Shown here: one piece after another, positions 43,069 to 52,055 of the stretch
Numbering within the stretch: position 1 is the stretch's first letter
Layout of the letters: the number at the start of each line of letters is the position of its first letter
From: Nostoc sp. NMS7
Lineage (GTDB): Bacteria > Cyanobacteriota > Cyanobacteriia > Cyanobacteriales > Nostocaceae
Assembly: GCF_017115085.1 (NCBI RefSeq)
Contig: NZ_JABXKJ010000219.1
Span: 1 to 54,560, forward strand
Length of the DNA: 54,560 nucleotides
Direction: 5' to 3'
Position numbers and translations under genes: made by a program
The notes under the pieces: model-generated
The model's database searches: none
The model's input: only the letters and a program-made list of their open reading frames with translations
What the model was told of the DNA's origin: nothing

Positions 43069-46000
43069 TTACAAAGGAATTTCAATGATAAATTCTGTAC
43101 CCTCACCCAGAACAGAGTTAAAACTCAATTTACCACTGTGAGTTTCTTCAACAATTTGACGAGCGATCGCTAATCCTAATCCGGTGCCTTTTCCCACAGC
43201 TTTTGTAGTAAATAAGTGGTCAAATATCTTTTGTTTCACTGATTCATTCATTCCTTGACCATTATCAGCGATCGCAATTTTCACACCCTCACTTTTTAGG
43301 GATGTTTTAATTATAATTCGGTTGGGATTGACCTTAATTTCCTGAAAATTATGTCCTATATTTGATTCATCCAGCGCATCAATGGCATTTGCCAGAAGAT
43401 TCATAAATACTTGATTTAATTGTCCAGGAAAACATTCAATTTTAGGTAAATTGCCATAATCAGTTATCATTTCAATTGCTGGACGTTGTTCGTTTGCTTT
43501 CAGGCGATGTTTGAGAATTAAAATCGTACTATCTATACCTTCATGGATATTAAACGACACCTTATAATCTTTATCAGCGCGGGAAAAAGTTCTTAAACTA
43601 GTGCTGATATTTTCCAGGCGATCGCACGCCATTACCATTGAATCAATAATCTTGGGTAAATCTTCTAAGGTATAATCCAAGTCAATTTCTTTGGCATGTT
43701 CTTTAATTTTATCACCTGGATTGGGTAGACTTTCTTGATATAGTTTCAAGTGTTCAAAAATATCTGCAATGGTGGGTTTACCTTGTTGGAGGCTGGCATA
43801 AATAAAGCCCAAAGGATTATTCATTTCATGAGCTATCCCTGCAACTAAATTACCCAATGCAGACATTTTATCACTTTGAACAACTTGTAATTGTGCTTGT
43901 TGTAAGTCTTGTAATGCAATTCCTGCTTGTTGATATAGTCGAGCATTTTCTAGGGATATTGCTGCTTGAGACGACAGGAGGTTAATTATCTTCAAGCGAT
44001 CGCTAGTAAATACGCCAGAAGTTAAGCTATTTTCTAGGTAGAGAATCCCCATCATCAGCCCTTGATTAAGAATTGGAGTACAAAATACACTCAGGGGTTG
44101 ATCTTGCAGCATATACTTGCCAATTAAACCAGGAATATCTGTTTTACAATTATTAATTACAACTGTTTGTTGGGTATTTTTGACGTAATGAATAATATTT
44201 ACGGGAATATCTTGACAATTGAAGAGTGATTGTGGCTCAAGAATGGTTTGTATTTCCTCATGAGCAATAAAGGTAATTGCCCTAACTTGCCAAGTATCAC
44301 CAGACACTTGACTCAACGGGGGCAACCCCCGCACGGCAGTGTCCTTTTCTTGGGGAAGAATTAGTGCAGATTTGTTCGCGCCAGAGTTTTCTAGGATAAT
44401 ACGGGTGAGACTGGCGATGAGTGTGTCTAATTCTAGAGAACTGGAGATAGCTTGAGCGGCTTTCAGGACAGAGGTAAAATCTAGAACGTTGGGAATACTG
44501 CTGCTAGTACTAGAACTGTGAAAAAATGAAGAAGTCTCATTAAAGCTAATAGTTTCTAGGGAGTTGAGGTTAATTCGTTGCTGTTGCAGAATGAATTGAA
44601 GTAGTTGGGGATAGCCTTTTTCTAGGTGTTCTATTTTGGCTTTTGCGCCCCAACGAGCGTAACAGTAGTATGCTTCTTGCATATATGCTTGGGCGACTTT
44701 TTCTTTACCCCAGTCGAGGTAGAATTTGGCTGCTAGTTCGTTACTAAGTGCTTCTTCGTTAACGTATTCGTTTTCTTTGGCGAGAGAGATGGCGCGATCG
44801 TAATGTTCAAGTGCTTCTGTTTTATTGCCCAACACTCGTTGTTTTTCAGCCTCAACTAAATGCCATTTATGCAGATGATTCATGGGAGCATATTGCGCCC
44901 ATTGGTACAGAGTCGTTTGATGGATTTCTACCTGAGCGAGAATTACACAAAGCTCAATTTCTGGCTTGGGAAATAGTGCCAGGTGCGTCAGGGCGGCATA
45001 GAAATGGAAAATCGGCGCAAAAATCACTCCTGCTACTGCGATCAAATACTGCTGGGCTTGGTCAATGTAGTCGCTCGCAGCCTTGTAGTTACCAAAAGAA
45101 TAGGCAAGTAAAAGTTTGTGGATATATATCTCGGCCATCACCGAAAGTTCATTAGCCTGGCGATGCTTGGGAATCATGATTTCATCATAGATAGTGCCAC
45201 TCAAACAATCCGGCTGAATCCGGGTTTCCCTGAAGTTCTCTGCCGTCTGCCGCATAAGATTTAAATGGGTCTGAGCAGAATGTTGCTTCACCTGAGTCAA
45301 GACAGCGTTGTAATTTGCGATATCTGATTCCCAATTGCTTAGTTCAGCACCAGTCCAAAAGCCGGCATAGCTGTAACAGCAAACGTTATAACCAGCGTGT
45401 AAAAAATCGCCAGTTTCCATACCAGACGTAAAACCAACTTTCAGTATCGGTATCGTTGCCCTAAAGCTCTCTTGGCGATGCTGAATAAAGCCGCCAAACA
45501 AAATTAGAATCATGGATTTGAATTCCCGCACATCAAATCGATCGAGCAAATTCAATGCCAATTGCCCAAAGCCATAGCCTGTTTCGACCTCTCCCAAAAA
45601 GGTACACAGCACCATTCCGTGAAGCACATACCCCATCGTGGAAGCGGGTGTATTCCCAAACTGAAGCGATAGACTCACCATTTTCGAGCTAACTAGGGGC
45701 AATAAACCCGGCATTCTCTGGATAATAGGTGAAAACAACATTCCTAACAATTGTATGGCTGCTTTTGCTTGGGGATCAGTCATCACTGGTAGGTCAGCCA
45801 GTTCCTCAATTCGTTTGCCTTCGAGTTGACTGGCAAGAACTTGTAGAGTTTTAGCAATCTCAGCATCGTTTGCCTCGATAGATAGCTCAACTCCCAATTC
45901 TAAGAGTGCATCTCTGCCCAGTGTAATAGCTTCTAATAGTCTGCTCTGAGATGTCTGGGCAGCAATTTGAATTTCGTAAATTTTAACTTTATCTAAAATC

Positions 46001-48552
46001 GTCTGGCCTGATTGCAACACCTGTACCGCTATCTGTTCCATACCTTCAAGGTCAGCATTCAAGTAAGCAGCTTCGGTAGCGGCAACATATAGACTGAGGG
46101 TCAATTCATATTGATCTTGCCAGCAGTTGGCTGTGAGTAGCTCAATCCCAGTCTGTAAATAGACTCTGGCCGCAACATAAGCGGTAGAATTTTTGGCTTT
46201 ACCTCCTGCTGTCAAGTTAAGTTGAGCCAAGGCTTCTCGTTCGCTTGATTCGGTAATTAACTCTTGTCCTAGATTCAAATGCCCGACAATATCAAACAGT
46301 TTTTCCTCTTGTTCTCTCACAGAGGAATTTTGTAGAAGTAATTGGCCAATTTTGAGATGAGTTGCTTGTTTTTGGTTATCAGGAATTAGAGAATAGGCAG
46401 CTTGTTGTACTCTGTCATGTAAAAATCTATATTTGGCTAATTGTTTCTTGATATTCCTATTTGACAGCGCCAATTTATCATGAGCTTCTCCCTGATAAAA
46501 CTTATAAACATCACTAATGGGTAAAATCAACCCTTCTTGTAAAGCTTTCCATAAACTAGCAGCCGTTTCAATTTCTGATGATTCCGAAACAATTGCCAAA
46601 GTTGATAAATCAAATTGATTGCCAATACAAGCTGCTAACTGCAATACCTTTTGAGTTGATTGAGGCAGTCTTTGTAATTGTAATACCATGAACTTAACAA
46701 CATCATCTGTAACCGCTTGCTGATTTATTTGTGTGATATCACATTGCCAACATCCTGACTCCAAGTTAAATTCAATTAATCCATCTTGATGTAATGCGTA
46801 GAGAAACTGGATAGCAAAAAATGGATTACCTTGAGTTTTTTGAGATACCAATACAGAAAGAGGTAATGCCAAATTTTCTGTACATTTAAGTGTATCAGCA
46901 ACTAATTGATTCACTTGCCCTTGACTCAGTGGTGCTAAAGTAATCGTATTAATTGTAGCTGCTGTTTTTTGGATCTCATTCAAAGTCAAGATTAACGGAT
47001 GTGATGGGTTGACTTCGTTATCACGATAAGCACCAATTAAGAAAAGATGCTTTGTATCAGCCATTAATAACTGCATTAACATCAGCGATGCCGAATCAGC
47101 CCATTGCAAGTCATCTAAAAACATCACTAATGGATGTTCAACACTGGTAAAGACTTGGGTAAATTTCTGAAATAATAAATTAAATCTATTTTGTGCCGCA
47201 GTTCCTGATAATTCTGGTACTGCTGGTTGAATACCAATAATTCTTGATAATTCGGGGATAACTTGAATAATTACCTGTCCATTTTCTCCAATAGCTGCTA
47301 AAATGCGGCTTTTCCATTGCTGGATTTGAGCATCGCTTTCTGTTAACAATTGCCACATTAAATCCCGGAAGGCTTGCACAAATGCACTGAAGGGAATATT
47401 CCGTTGAAATTGGTCATATTTCCCTTTAATAAAATAACCTCGTTGTTTGACAATTGGTTTATGAACTTCGTTAACTACAACGGTTTTACCAATACCCGAA
47501 AAACCAGCTACCAGCATCATTTCTGTGGCACCAAGGCTAACTCTTTCAAATGCTTGGAGTAGGTTTTCTACTTCTGTTTCTCGTCCATAGAGTTTATCAG
47601 GGATAATAAAGCGATCGCAGACATCCCTTTGGGCAATTGAAAAACTCTTAATCTCACCAGTTTCTTGAAGTTGAATTAAACAATTTTCTAAATCAAATTT
47701 AATTCCTAATGCACTTTGATAGCGATCTTCAGCATTTTTCGCCATCAATTTCATCACGATATCACAAAGAACTTGGGGAATAGTCAAAGCAACCTCACCC
47801 CAACCCTCTCCTTGGTAAGCAGAGGGTGCTTTATGCGGGTGAGGTTTATTCATATTTGATGGAAGTTTTGCAATATGACAATGCACTAACTCCATCGGGT
47901 CGTTTGATTGAAACGGTAATTCTCCCGTTAATAATTCGTAGAAAGTTACACCTAAAGAATAAAAATCAGTCCGGTAGTCAATCCCGCGATTCATTCTTCC
48001 TGTTTGTTCTGGGGAAATATAAGCGAGTGTCCCTTCTAAGATATTGGGATTGATTAGTGTTTGGGTTTCCCGTGGTAGTAAAGATGCAATACTAAAGTCA
48101 ATTAATTTAACTTGTTTGGTTTCGGGATTAATCAGAATATTGGCAGGTTTGATGTCTTTTTGAATAATTCGCTGATGATAGAGTATATCTAAGGCATTGC
48201 ACAGTGCGATCGCTATTTCTAAAAACTCTTGTAGAGATTGTCGGATTCCCTTCACTCCCCAATCCTTCAGAGAAATCCCGCCGAAGTCTTCCATTACCAA
48301 CGCATAGCCATTTTGGTAGGGTTCCAGACTGTATGTTTGGATAAAAAGAGGTGAGTTGAGATTTTTAGCTATGGTGTACTGATTACGAAACTGCACCAGT
48401 TCACTGAAACTCGGATAAAGATTTTTCAGCAGTTTAATCACCACTGGTAAGGAGTCAGTTTCTCGATACCCGCGATAAACCAGAGTTTTGGAACCATTGT
48501 AGAGTTCTTCGTTAACTTGATGTCCGGGAATATTGACTCTTGTACTAACCAT
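43069..48552 (-). CDS. Trifunctional Ser/Thr kinase-AAA ATPase-sensor histidine kinase
   Basis: The 1827-residue protein combines a Hanks-like kinase (1-290; K40, D133, N138, D152), an AAA-type ATPase (about 310-700; Walker A GFSGIGKT at 350-357, Walker B FLDD 478-481), a long helical TPR-like region (700-1340), a GAF domain (about 1370-1540), HisKA with H1575 in AGIAHEMNNPLG and a HATPase domain (N1722, D1763 and GKGTGLGLAI). It is probably a cytosolic phosphorelay sensor like those common in Nostoc. Oddities: the catalytic HRD reads QKD and DFG reads DFS, so Ser/Thr kinase activity is uncertain; 19 residues at about 236-254 come from a palindromic repeat. No response regulator lies next to it. 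Confidence 0.92.
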   Translation of the reverse strand: MVSTRVNIPGHQVNEELYNGSKTLVYRGYRETDSLPVVIKLLKNLYPSFSELVQFRNQYTIAKNLNSPLFIQTYSLEPYQNGYALVMEDFGGISLKDWGVKGIRQSLQEFLEIAIALCNALDILYHQRIIQKDIKPANILINPETKQVKLIDFSIASLLPRETQTLINPNILEGTLAYISPEQTGRMNRGIDYRTDFYSLGVTFYELLTGELPFQSNDPMELVHCHIAKLPSNMNKPHPHKAPSAYQGEGWGEVALTIPQVLCDIVMKLMAKNAEDRYQSALGIKFDLENCLIQLQETGEIKSFSIAQRDVCDRFIIPDKLYGRETEVENLLQAFERVSLGATEMMLVAGFSGIGKTVVVNEVHKPIVKQRGYFIKGKYDQFQRNIPFSAFVQAFRDLMWQLLTESDAQIQQWKSRILAAIGENGQVIIQVIPELSRIIGIQPAVPELSGTAAQNRFNLLFQKFTQVFTSVEHPLVMFLDDLQWADSASLMLMQLLMADTKHLFLIGAYRDNEVNPSHPLILTLNEIQKTAATINTITLAPLSQGQVNQLVADTLKCTENLALPLSVLVSQKTQGNPFFAIQFLYALHQDGLIEFNLESGCWQCDITQINQQAVTDDVVKFMVLQLQRLPQSTQKVLQLAACIGNQFDLSTLAIVSESSEIETAASLWKALQEGLILPISDVYKFYQGEAHDKLALSNRNIKKQLAKYRFLHDRVQQAAYSLIPDNQKQATHLKIGQLLLQNSSVREQEEKLFDIVGHLNLGQELITESSEREALAQLNLTAGGKAKNSTAYVAARVYLQTGIELLTANCWQDQYELTLSLYVAATEAAYLNADLEGMEQIAVQVLQSGQTILDKVKIYEIQIAAQTSQSRLLEAITLGRDALLELGVELSIEANDAEIAKTLQVLASQLEGKRIEELADLPVMTDPQAKAAIQLLGMLFSPIIQRMPGLLPLVSSKMVSLSLQFGNTPASTMGYVLHGMVLCTFLGEVETGYGFGQLALNLLDRFDVREFKSMILILFGGFIQHRQESFRATIPILKVGFTSGMETGDFLHAGYNVCCYSYAGFWTGAELSNWESDIANYNAVLTQVKQHSAQTHLNLMRQTAENFRETRIQPDCLSGTIYDEIMIPKHRQANELSVMAEIYIHKLLLAYSFGNYKAASDYIDQAQQYLIAVAGVIFAPIFHFYAALTHLALFPKPEIELCVILAQVEIHQTTLYQWAQYAPMNHLHKWHLVEAEKQRVLGNKTEALEHYDRAISLAKENEYVNEEALSNELAAKFYLDWGKEKVAQAYMQEAYYCYARWGAKAKIEHLEKGYPQLLQFILQQQRINLNSLETISFNETSSFFHSSSTSSSIPNVLDFTSVLKAAQAISSSLELDTLIASLTRIILENSGANKSALILPQEKDTAVRGLPPLSQVSGDTWQVRAITFIAHEEIQTILEPQSLFNCQDIPVNIIHYVKNTQQTVVINNCKTDIPGLIGKYMLQDQPLSVFCTPILNQGLMMGILYLENSLTSGVFTSDRLKIINLLSSQAAISLENARLYQQAGIALQDLQQAQLQVVQSDKMSALGNLVAGIAHEMNNPLGFIYASLQQGKPTIADIFEHLKLYQESLPNPGDKIKEHAKEIDLDYTLEDLPKIIDSMVMACDRLENISTSLRTFSRADKDYKVSFNIHEGIDSTILILKHRLKANEQRPAIEMITDYGNLPKIECFPGQLNQVFMNLLANAIDALDESNIGHNFQEIKVNPNRIIIKTSLKSEGVKIAIADNGQGMNESVKQKIFDHLFTTKAVGKGTGLGLAIARQIVEETHSGKLSFNSVLGEGTEFIIEIPL
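47791..47847. repeat. 57-bp palindromic repeat inserted in frame in the intact giant kinase
   Basis: AACCTCACCCC and GGTGAGGTTT ends enclose CCCTCTCCTTGGTAAGCAGAGG. It codes for KPHPHKAPSAYQGEGWGEV between two conserved kinase helices (HCHIAK... and IPQVLCDIVMKLMAKNAE). It is 57 bp, an exact multiple of three, with no stop. Confidence 0.82.
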
Positions 48553-48626
48553 ACTGCTAAATCCTGAAGACTTCTAGATTAAGTATTCCCAGATATATGA
48601 AGTTATTTACAAACAAGAGTCAAGAT

Positions 48627-48692
48627 TTATAGTGGAATTTCAATGAAAAATTTTGTACACTCACCCAGAACAGAATTAAAACTTAATTTACC
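48627..48692 (-). pseudogene. Ghost of a third tandem kinase copy (last 22 codons)
   Basis: The frame reads GKLSFNSVLGECTKFFIEIP-L-stop, close to the C-terminus GKLSFNSVLGEGTEFIIEIP of the intact kinase. The spacer between this end and the kinase start at 48552 also resembles the spacer at 42996-43068. Thus a third copy once stood upstream and was deleted apart from this end. Confidence 0.8.
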
Positions 48693-48703
48693 AAAAATGC
48701 CCT

Positions 48704-49339
48704 TCAAACTTCCAGGCTGGGACGAGCATTTGCCTTTGGAGGAGAACTTTTCGATTTACTGAAATTATGCAGAAATTGGAGTTCAAATGTGGTAAGGTCG
48801 CGCCATTGACCCAATTGTAGGTCATCTAATTGTAGGCGGCCTATGCTGACTCTAACCAGCCGTAAAGTCGGAAAGCCTACAGCCGCAGTCATGCGCCGTA
48901 CTTGGCGGTTTTTTCCCTCTGTCAAAGTCATTTCCAGCCAAGCTGTCGGTACATTTTTGCGAAATCTAATCGGTGGGATGCGTTCAGGTAGCTGTGGTTC
49001 TGTTGTTAACAGCCTAACTTCTGCTGGTTGAGTGCGGTAATCTTGAATTTCCACACCTATTTGCAACCTTTTTATTGCATCTGCATCTGGAATTCGCTCT
49101 ACCTGTACCCAGTAAGTACGTTTATGACCAAAACGTGGATGGGCAAGACGATGTTGCAATTGTCCATCGTTCGTTAACAGCAGCAACCCTTCACTATCCC
49201 AGTCTAAGCGTCCCACAGGATACACATCAGGTACATTAATATAATCTTTCAGGGTGCTATGTGTGGGAGCATCTTTTGTAAACTGGCTGAGAACGCCATA
49301 GGGTTTGTAAAAAATAATATATCGGTAATGATTTGTCAT
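48704..49339 (-). CDS. RNA pseudouridine synthase, RsuA/RluE type
   Basis: The protein has about 211 residues from MTNHYRYIIFYKPYGVLSQF. It isomerises uridine in ribosomal RNA. The signature with the catalytic Asp is VGRLDWDSEGLLLLTNDG; KRTYWVQV and GKNRQVRRMTAAVGFPTLRL complete the RsuA/RluE fold. No S4 domain is present, which fits RluE-type enzymes. The start at 49339 was chosen because an upstream frame to 49408 merely translates 31-bp tandem repeats. The last 20 residues are poorly conserved. It lies just upstream of the ghost kinase end and on the same strand. Confidence 0.88.
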   Translation of the reverse strand: MTNHYRYIIFYKPYGVLSQFTKDAPTHSTLKDYINVPDVYPVGRLDWDSEGLLLLTNDGQLQHRLAHPRFGHKRTYWVQVERIPDADAIKRLQIGVEIQDYRTQPAEVRLLTTEPQLPERIPPIRFRKNVPTAWLEMTLTEGKNRQVRRMTAAVGFPTLRLVRVSIGRLQLDDLQLGQWRDLTTFELQFLHNFSKSKSSPPKANARPSLEV

Positions 49340-49340
49340 T

Positions 49341-49433
49341 GGGCACTTGTACTGAGCGAAGTTGAAGTATTGGTCACTTGTACTGAGCGAAGTCGAAGTA
49401 TTGGTCACTTGTACTGAGCGAAGTCGAAGTATT
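49341..49433. repeat. Three 31-bp tandem repeats
   Basis: Three head-to-tail units of GG(G/T)CACTTGTACTGAGCG followed by AAGTCGAAGTATT fill 49341-49371, 49372-49402 and 49403-49433; units two and three are identical. There are no spacers, so it is not a CRISPR. It lies immediately upstream of the pseudouridine synthase start and would add about 23 residues if translated. Confidence 0.9.
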
Positions 49434-49560
49434 GGGCACCTTCTCGCTTCTCCCCATAGGGGCTGACGCGTGCTTACTGAGCAAAATTATGCAAGGTTTA
49501 GGCATTAAATATATCAAAATAAAAAGGATTGAATGCCTAGTCAACTCCTAACTCCTGTAC

Positions 49561-49580
49561 AGACGCGATTAATCGCGTCT
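49561..49580. repeat. 20-bp perfect palindrome
   Basis: AGACGCGATTAATCGCGTCT is its own complement. It lies between CTCCTAACTCC runs in a repeat-rich stretch upstream of hisC. Similar palindromes are frequent in Nostoc intergenic DNA as I recall. Regulatory meaning is unknown. Confidence 0.7.
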
Positions 49581-49637
49581 CTCCTAACTCCCAACTCCTA
49601 ACTTATAAAAATCTGTTTTTACCATACCCCATGCCCT

Positions 49638-50708
49638 ATGAGCAACTACTTTCGCTCTAATGTTGACGCAATGGCTAGCTACATTCCCGGTGAGCAGCCC
49701 CAACGCGGTACACAGATTATTAAACTCAACAGCAACGAAAACCCCTATCCTCCTTCCCCTGAGGCATTAGCTGTCCTACGGAATATCGATGGCGAGTGGT
49801 TGCGGCGATATCCAGAACCTTTCGGGGGAGAGTTCCGGGAAGCTGCAAGTAAAGTTTTAGGAGTTCCTAGCGATTGGATAATTGTCGGAAATGGCAGTGA
49901 CGAATTGTTGAGCGTGATCATTCGAGCTTGTGTAGAACCGGGGAAGAAGGTAGTTTATCCGATGCCAACTTACGTGCTATATCGCACATTAACAGAAATG
50001 CAAGCTGCGGAAATTATTGAGATTCCCTACAGCGAGGACTACAGTTTACCTTTGAAAGAGCTGGTTGCTGTCGATGGTTCTGTGACATTCATTGCATCAC
50101 CTAATAGTCCATCGGGGCATGTGGTAGCAACAAATGATCTAGGAAAATTAGCCAGCCAGTTATCTGGAGTTTTAGTGATCGATGAAGCATATATAGATTT
50201 TAGCGAAGAGAATGCTTTGGCTTTGGTAAAGGAATACGAAAACGTCATCGTGATTCGGACACTTTCTAAAGGGTACTCATTGGCAGGATTGCGCCTAGGG
50301 TTTGGAATTGCAAATCCCAAATTGCTGCATGGATTGTTTAAGGTGAAAGATAGCTATAACATTGATGCGATCGCTTGTGCAATTGGCACGGCTGCTATTA
50401 CCGACCAAGCTTATAAAAATGCTTGTGTAGCAAAGATTAAGGCATCACGGACTAAGTTAGCAACAGACTTAAAACAATTAGGTTTTCATATTTGGGATTC
50501 TCAAGCTAATTTTTTGTTGGCACAACCAAGAGAAGGAAACGCAGAATATCTCTATCAAAAACTGAAGGAACGGGGAATTTTAATTCGCTACTTCAAGCAG
50601 CCAGGATTAGATGATAAATTACGCATTACTGTTGGTACTAATGAACAAAATCAGGCTTTAGTGAAGGCGTTGATTTATTTGTTAGAGAGTGGGGAAGAGA
50701 GGGTCTAA
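49638..50708 (+). CDS. hisC: Histidinol-phosphate aminotransferase
   Basis: The 356-residue PLP enzyme makes histidinol phosphate from imidazole-acetol phosphate in histidine synthesis. The N-terminal substrate segment is LNSNENPYPPSPEAL; D182 and Y185 in IDEAYIDF contact PLP; K211 in RTLSKGYSLAGLRLGF forms the Schiff base; RITVGTNEQN closes the fold. All are present and the length is typical. Some HisC paralogues act on aromatic amino acids, so substrate is not certain. It stands alone on its strand; the region upstream is full of small repeats. Confidence 0.93.
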   Translation: MSNYFRSNVDAMASYIPGEQPQRGTQIIKLNSNENPYPPSPEALAVLRNIDGEWLRRYPEPFGGEFREAASKVLGVPSDWIIVGNGSDELLSVIIRACVEPGKKVVYPMPTYVLYRTLTEMQAAEIIEIPYSEDYSLPLKELVAVDGSVTFIASPNSPSGHVVATNDLGKLASQLSGVLVIDEAYIDFSEENALALVKEYENVIVIRTLSKGYSLAGLRLGFGIANPKLLHGLFKVKDSYNIDAIACAIGTAAITDQAYKNACVAKIKASRTKLATDLKQLGFHIWDSQANFLLAQPREGNAEYLYQKLKERGILIRYFKQPGLDDKLRITVGTNEQNQALVKALIYLLESGEERV

Positions 50709-50737
50709 AACCTCGACTACGCCTTGAATTTTGACTT

Positions 50738-51298
50738 CTATGCTTCTGAGAAATTGCTTGTTGTAAGAAGTTTACTTTCTGAGCGCTGGACAGCATATAT
50801 ATAGTGCGGTATGTCGCGCCAGAGTGTCTCCTGAACGATTTTGAGGCCGTTCTTCTCAGCTACACGCCGAGAGGGGATGTTTTCAGGGCGAATCAGGGAA
50901 ATGACGCGATGCCTACGGCGGGCTACGCCTACGCTATCCAGTACGTTAAAGGCATACTCCTGGCAAGCAGATGCGGCTTCAGTCGCATAACCTTGCATTT
51001 GTTGATCACGGCGGATATGATAACCAATTTCGAGTTCTTGGTGTCCCTCTACCTCCTGCCAAACCAATCCACAGTCGCCGATTACCTCGCCCGTTGCCTT
51101 GAGAACCATCGCCCACAAGCCGAGGCCGTGCTGTGCGTAGTTGCAGCGATGCCGATCAATCCACTTTTCCACCATCTCGCGGTCAAAGGGCTTTGGATAG
51201 TAGCGCATTGATTCTGCATCGCCGAGGACAAGCAGTAGCGCGTCGAGGTCAGAAAGCGTCATTTCCCGCAAGAATAGGCGTTGGGTTTCCAATATCAT
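50738..51298 (-). CDS. GNAT family N-acetyltransferase (RimJ/RimL type)
   Basis: The 186-residue protein begins MILETQRLFLREMTLSDLDA and continues with YHIRRDQQMQGYATEAASAC, the acetyl-CoA pyrophosphate loop region, then RPENIPSRRVAEKNGLKIVQ, typical of RimJ/RimL-like acetyltransferases that modify protein N-termini or small amines. Just before the last motif is SVGVARRRH, encoded by a dispersed 27-30 bp repeat (50906-50934) which appears inserted in frame; relatives as recalled run straight from FNVLD to RVISLIRPEN. The enzyme may still fold, as the insert falls in a loop. It is cytosolic and convergent with hisC. Confidence 0.88.
   Translation of the reverse strand: MILETQRLFLREMTLSDLDALLLVLGDAESMRYYPKPFDREMVEKWIDRHRCNYAQHGLGLWAMVLKATGEVIGDCGLVWQEVEGHQELEIGYHIRRDQQMQGYATEAASACQEYAFNVLDSVGVARRRHRVISLIRPENIPSRRVAEKNGLKIVQETLWRDIPHYIYAVQRSESKLLTTSNFSEA
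50906..50934. repeat. Dispersed repeat inserted in frame in the GNAT gene
   Basis: GCGATGCCTACGGCGGGCTA followed by CGCCTACGC is a member of a GC-rich repeat class common in Nostoc as I recall. It is translated as about nine extra residues and keeps the frame. Inner complementarity (GTAGGC / GCCTAC) allows a small hairpin. Confidence 0.65.
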
Positions 51299-51344
51299 TG
51301 CTGAATCTTCCTTTAGCCATTGTCGAGTTTATCTTTGCCTAGTA

Positions 51345-51367
51345 TGTAGTAAGCACTTCAGTGTTTA
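51345..51367. repeat. Lone REP element
   Basis: GTAGTAAGCACTTCAGTG followed by TTTAT matches the REP at 11174-11197 nearly exactly. It lies 40 kb from the RAYT gene, between the GNAT and NUDIX genes, and shows that the family is dispersed. Confidence 0.7.
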
Positions 51368-51452
51368 TAGCGCGATCAAATTAAATTGTTACAGTCATAT
51401 ATCTTTTATCCTTTCATGATGGTTATTGAAAAAGGCAACTATAGCTAGATGA

Positions 51453-52016
51453 CTAATAAAATTGCACTTTACCAAGTTTTTTTAGAGCAAAGAATAATGA
51501 ACTAATATGTAATGTTTGCAGCAATATACCATTATCAATATCTTCAATTACCTTTTCTAGGGGTAATAAAACTACATCAATTTGTTCGGTAACATCTAAC
51601 TTTAAATCAGATACACGTTCGACATTTGTTGCTAAAAAACAATGGGTTAAATTGGTATGATTAGCTGGGTTTGGTGATAATATACCAGTTTCAATAAAAT
51701 TATTACTAGTGTAACCAGTCTCTTCCAATAATTCGCGTTTTGCAGCTTCTACTGGTAAAACATCTTCAGCCTCTACAGCACCGCTAGGCAATTCTAGAAT
51801 TGTTTTTTTCAGACCGTGGCGATATTGCTTTACTAAAATAACTTCCTGATTTTTGGTTAAAGCTACAATATTTACCCACGTTGGATATTCAAGAACATAA
51901 TAGGGGTCAACTATTCTTCCATTAGGCATTTGGCAAGTATCAGACCGGACTGAAATCCATCTATCTTTTACTATATGTCTAGATTTTAATATAATCCAAT
52001 CAAATGAATTTACCAT
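51453..52016 (-). CDS. NUDIX hydrolase, ADP-ribose pyrophosphatase-like
   Basis: The 187-residue protein contains a Nudix box at about 78-102: SGAVEAEDVLPVEAAKRELL followed by EETGY, in which the REL-EE core that binds magnesium is intact. The spacing between the first Gly and REL is one longer than the textbook motif, which is seen in the ADP-ribose pyrophosphatase group. The N-terminal domain (WISVRSDTCQMPNGRIVDPY) is also typical of that group. The enzyme should hydrolyse a nucleoside diphosphate linked to another moiety, most likely ADP-ribose. It is cytosolic and stands alone. Confidence 0.88.
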   Translation of the reverse strand: MVNSFDWIILKSRHIVKDRWISVRSDTCQMPNGRIVDPYYVLEYPTWVNIVALTKNQEVILVKQYRHGLKKTILELPSGAVEAEDVLPVEAAKRELLEETGYTSNNFIETGILSPNPANHTNLTHCFLATNVERVSDLKLDVTEQIDVVLLPLEKVIEDIDNGILLQTLHISSLFFALKKLGKVQFY

Positions 52017-52055
52017 ATTTAAACCTCTATTTTTCTGCTTTTTGCAGAAATTATT

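Noticed and set aside
44811..45155. A 114-codon plus-strand frame inside the giant kinase
   Set aside because: It is a shadow of the conserved helical region on the other strand; composition is not protein-like.
49340..49408. Longer start for the pseudouridine synthase
   Set aside because: The extra 23 residues come from the 31-bp tandem repeats; the conserved fold begins right after 49339.
49341..49433. Possible CRISPR array
   Set aside because: The 31-bp units are directly adjacent with no spacers, and no cas genes are in the window.
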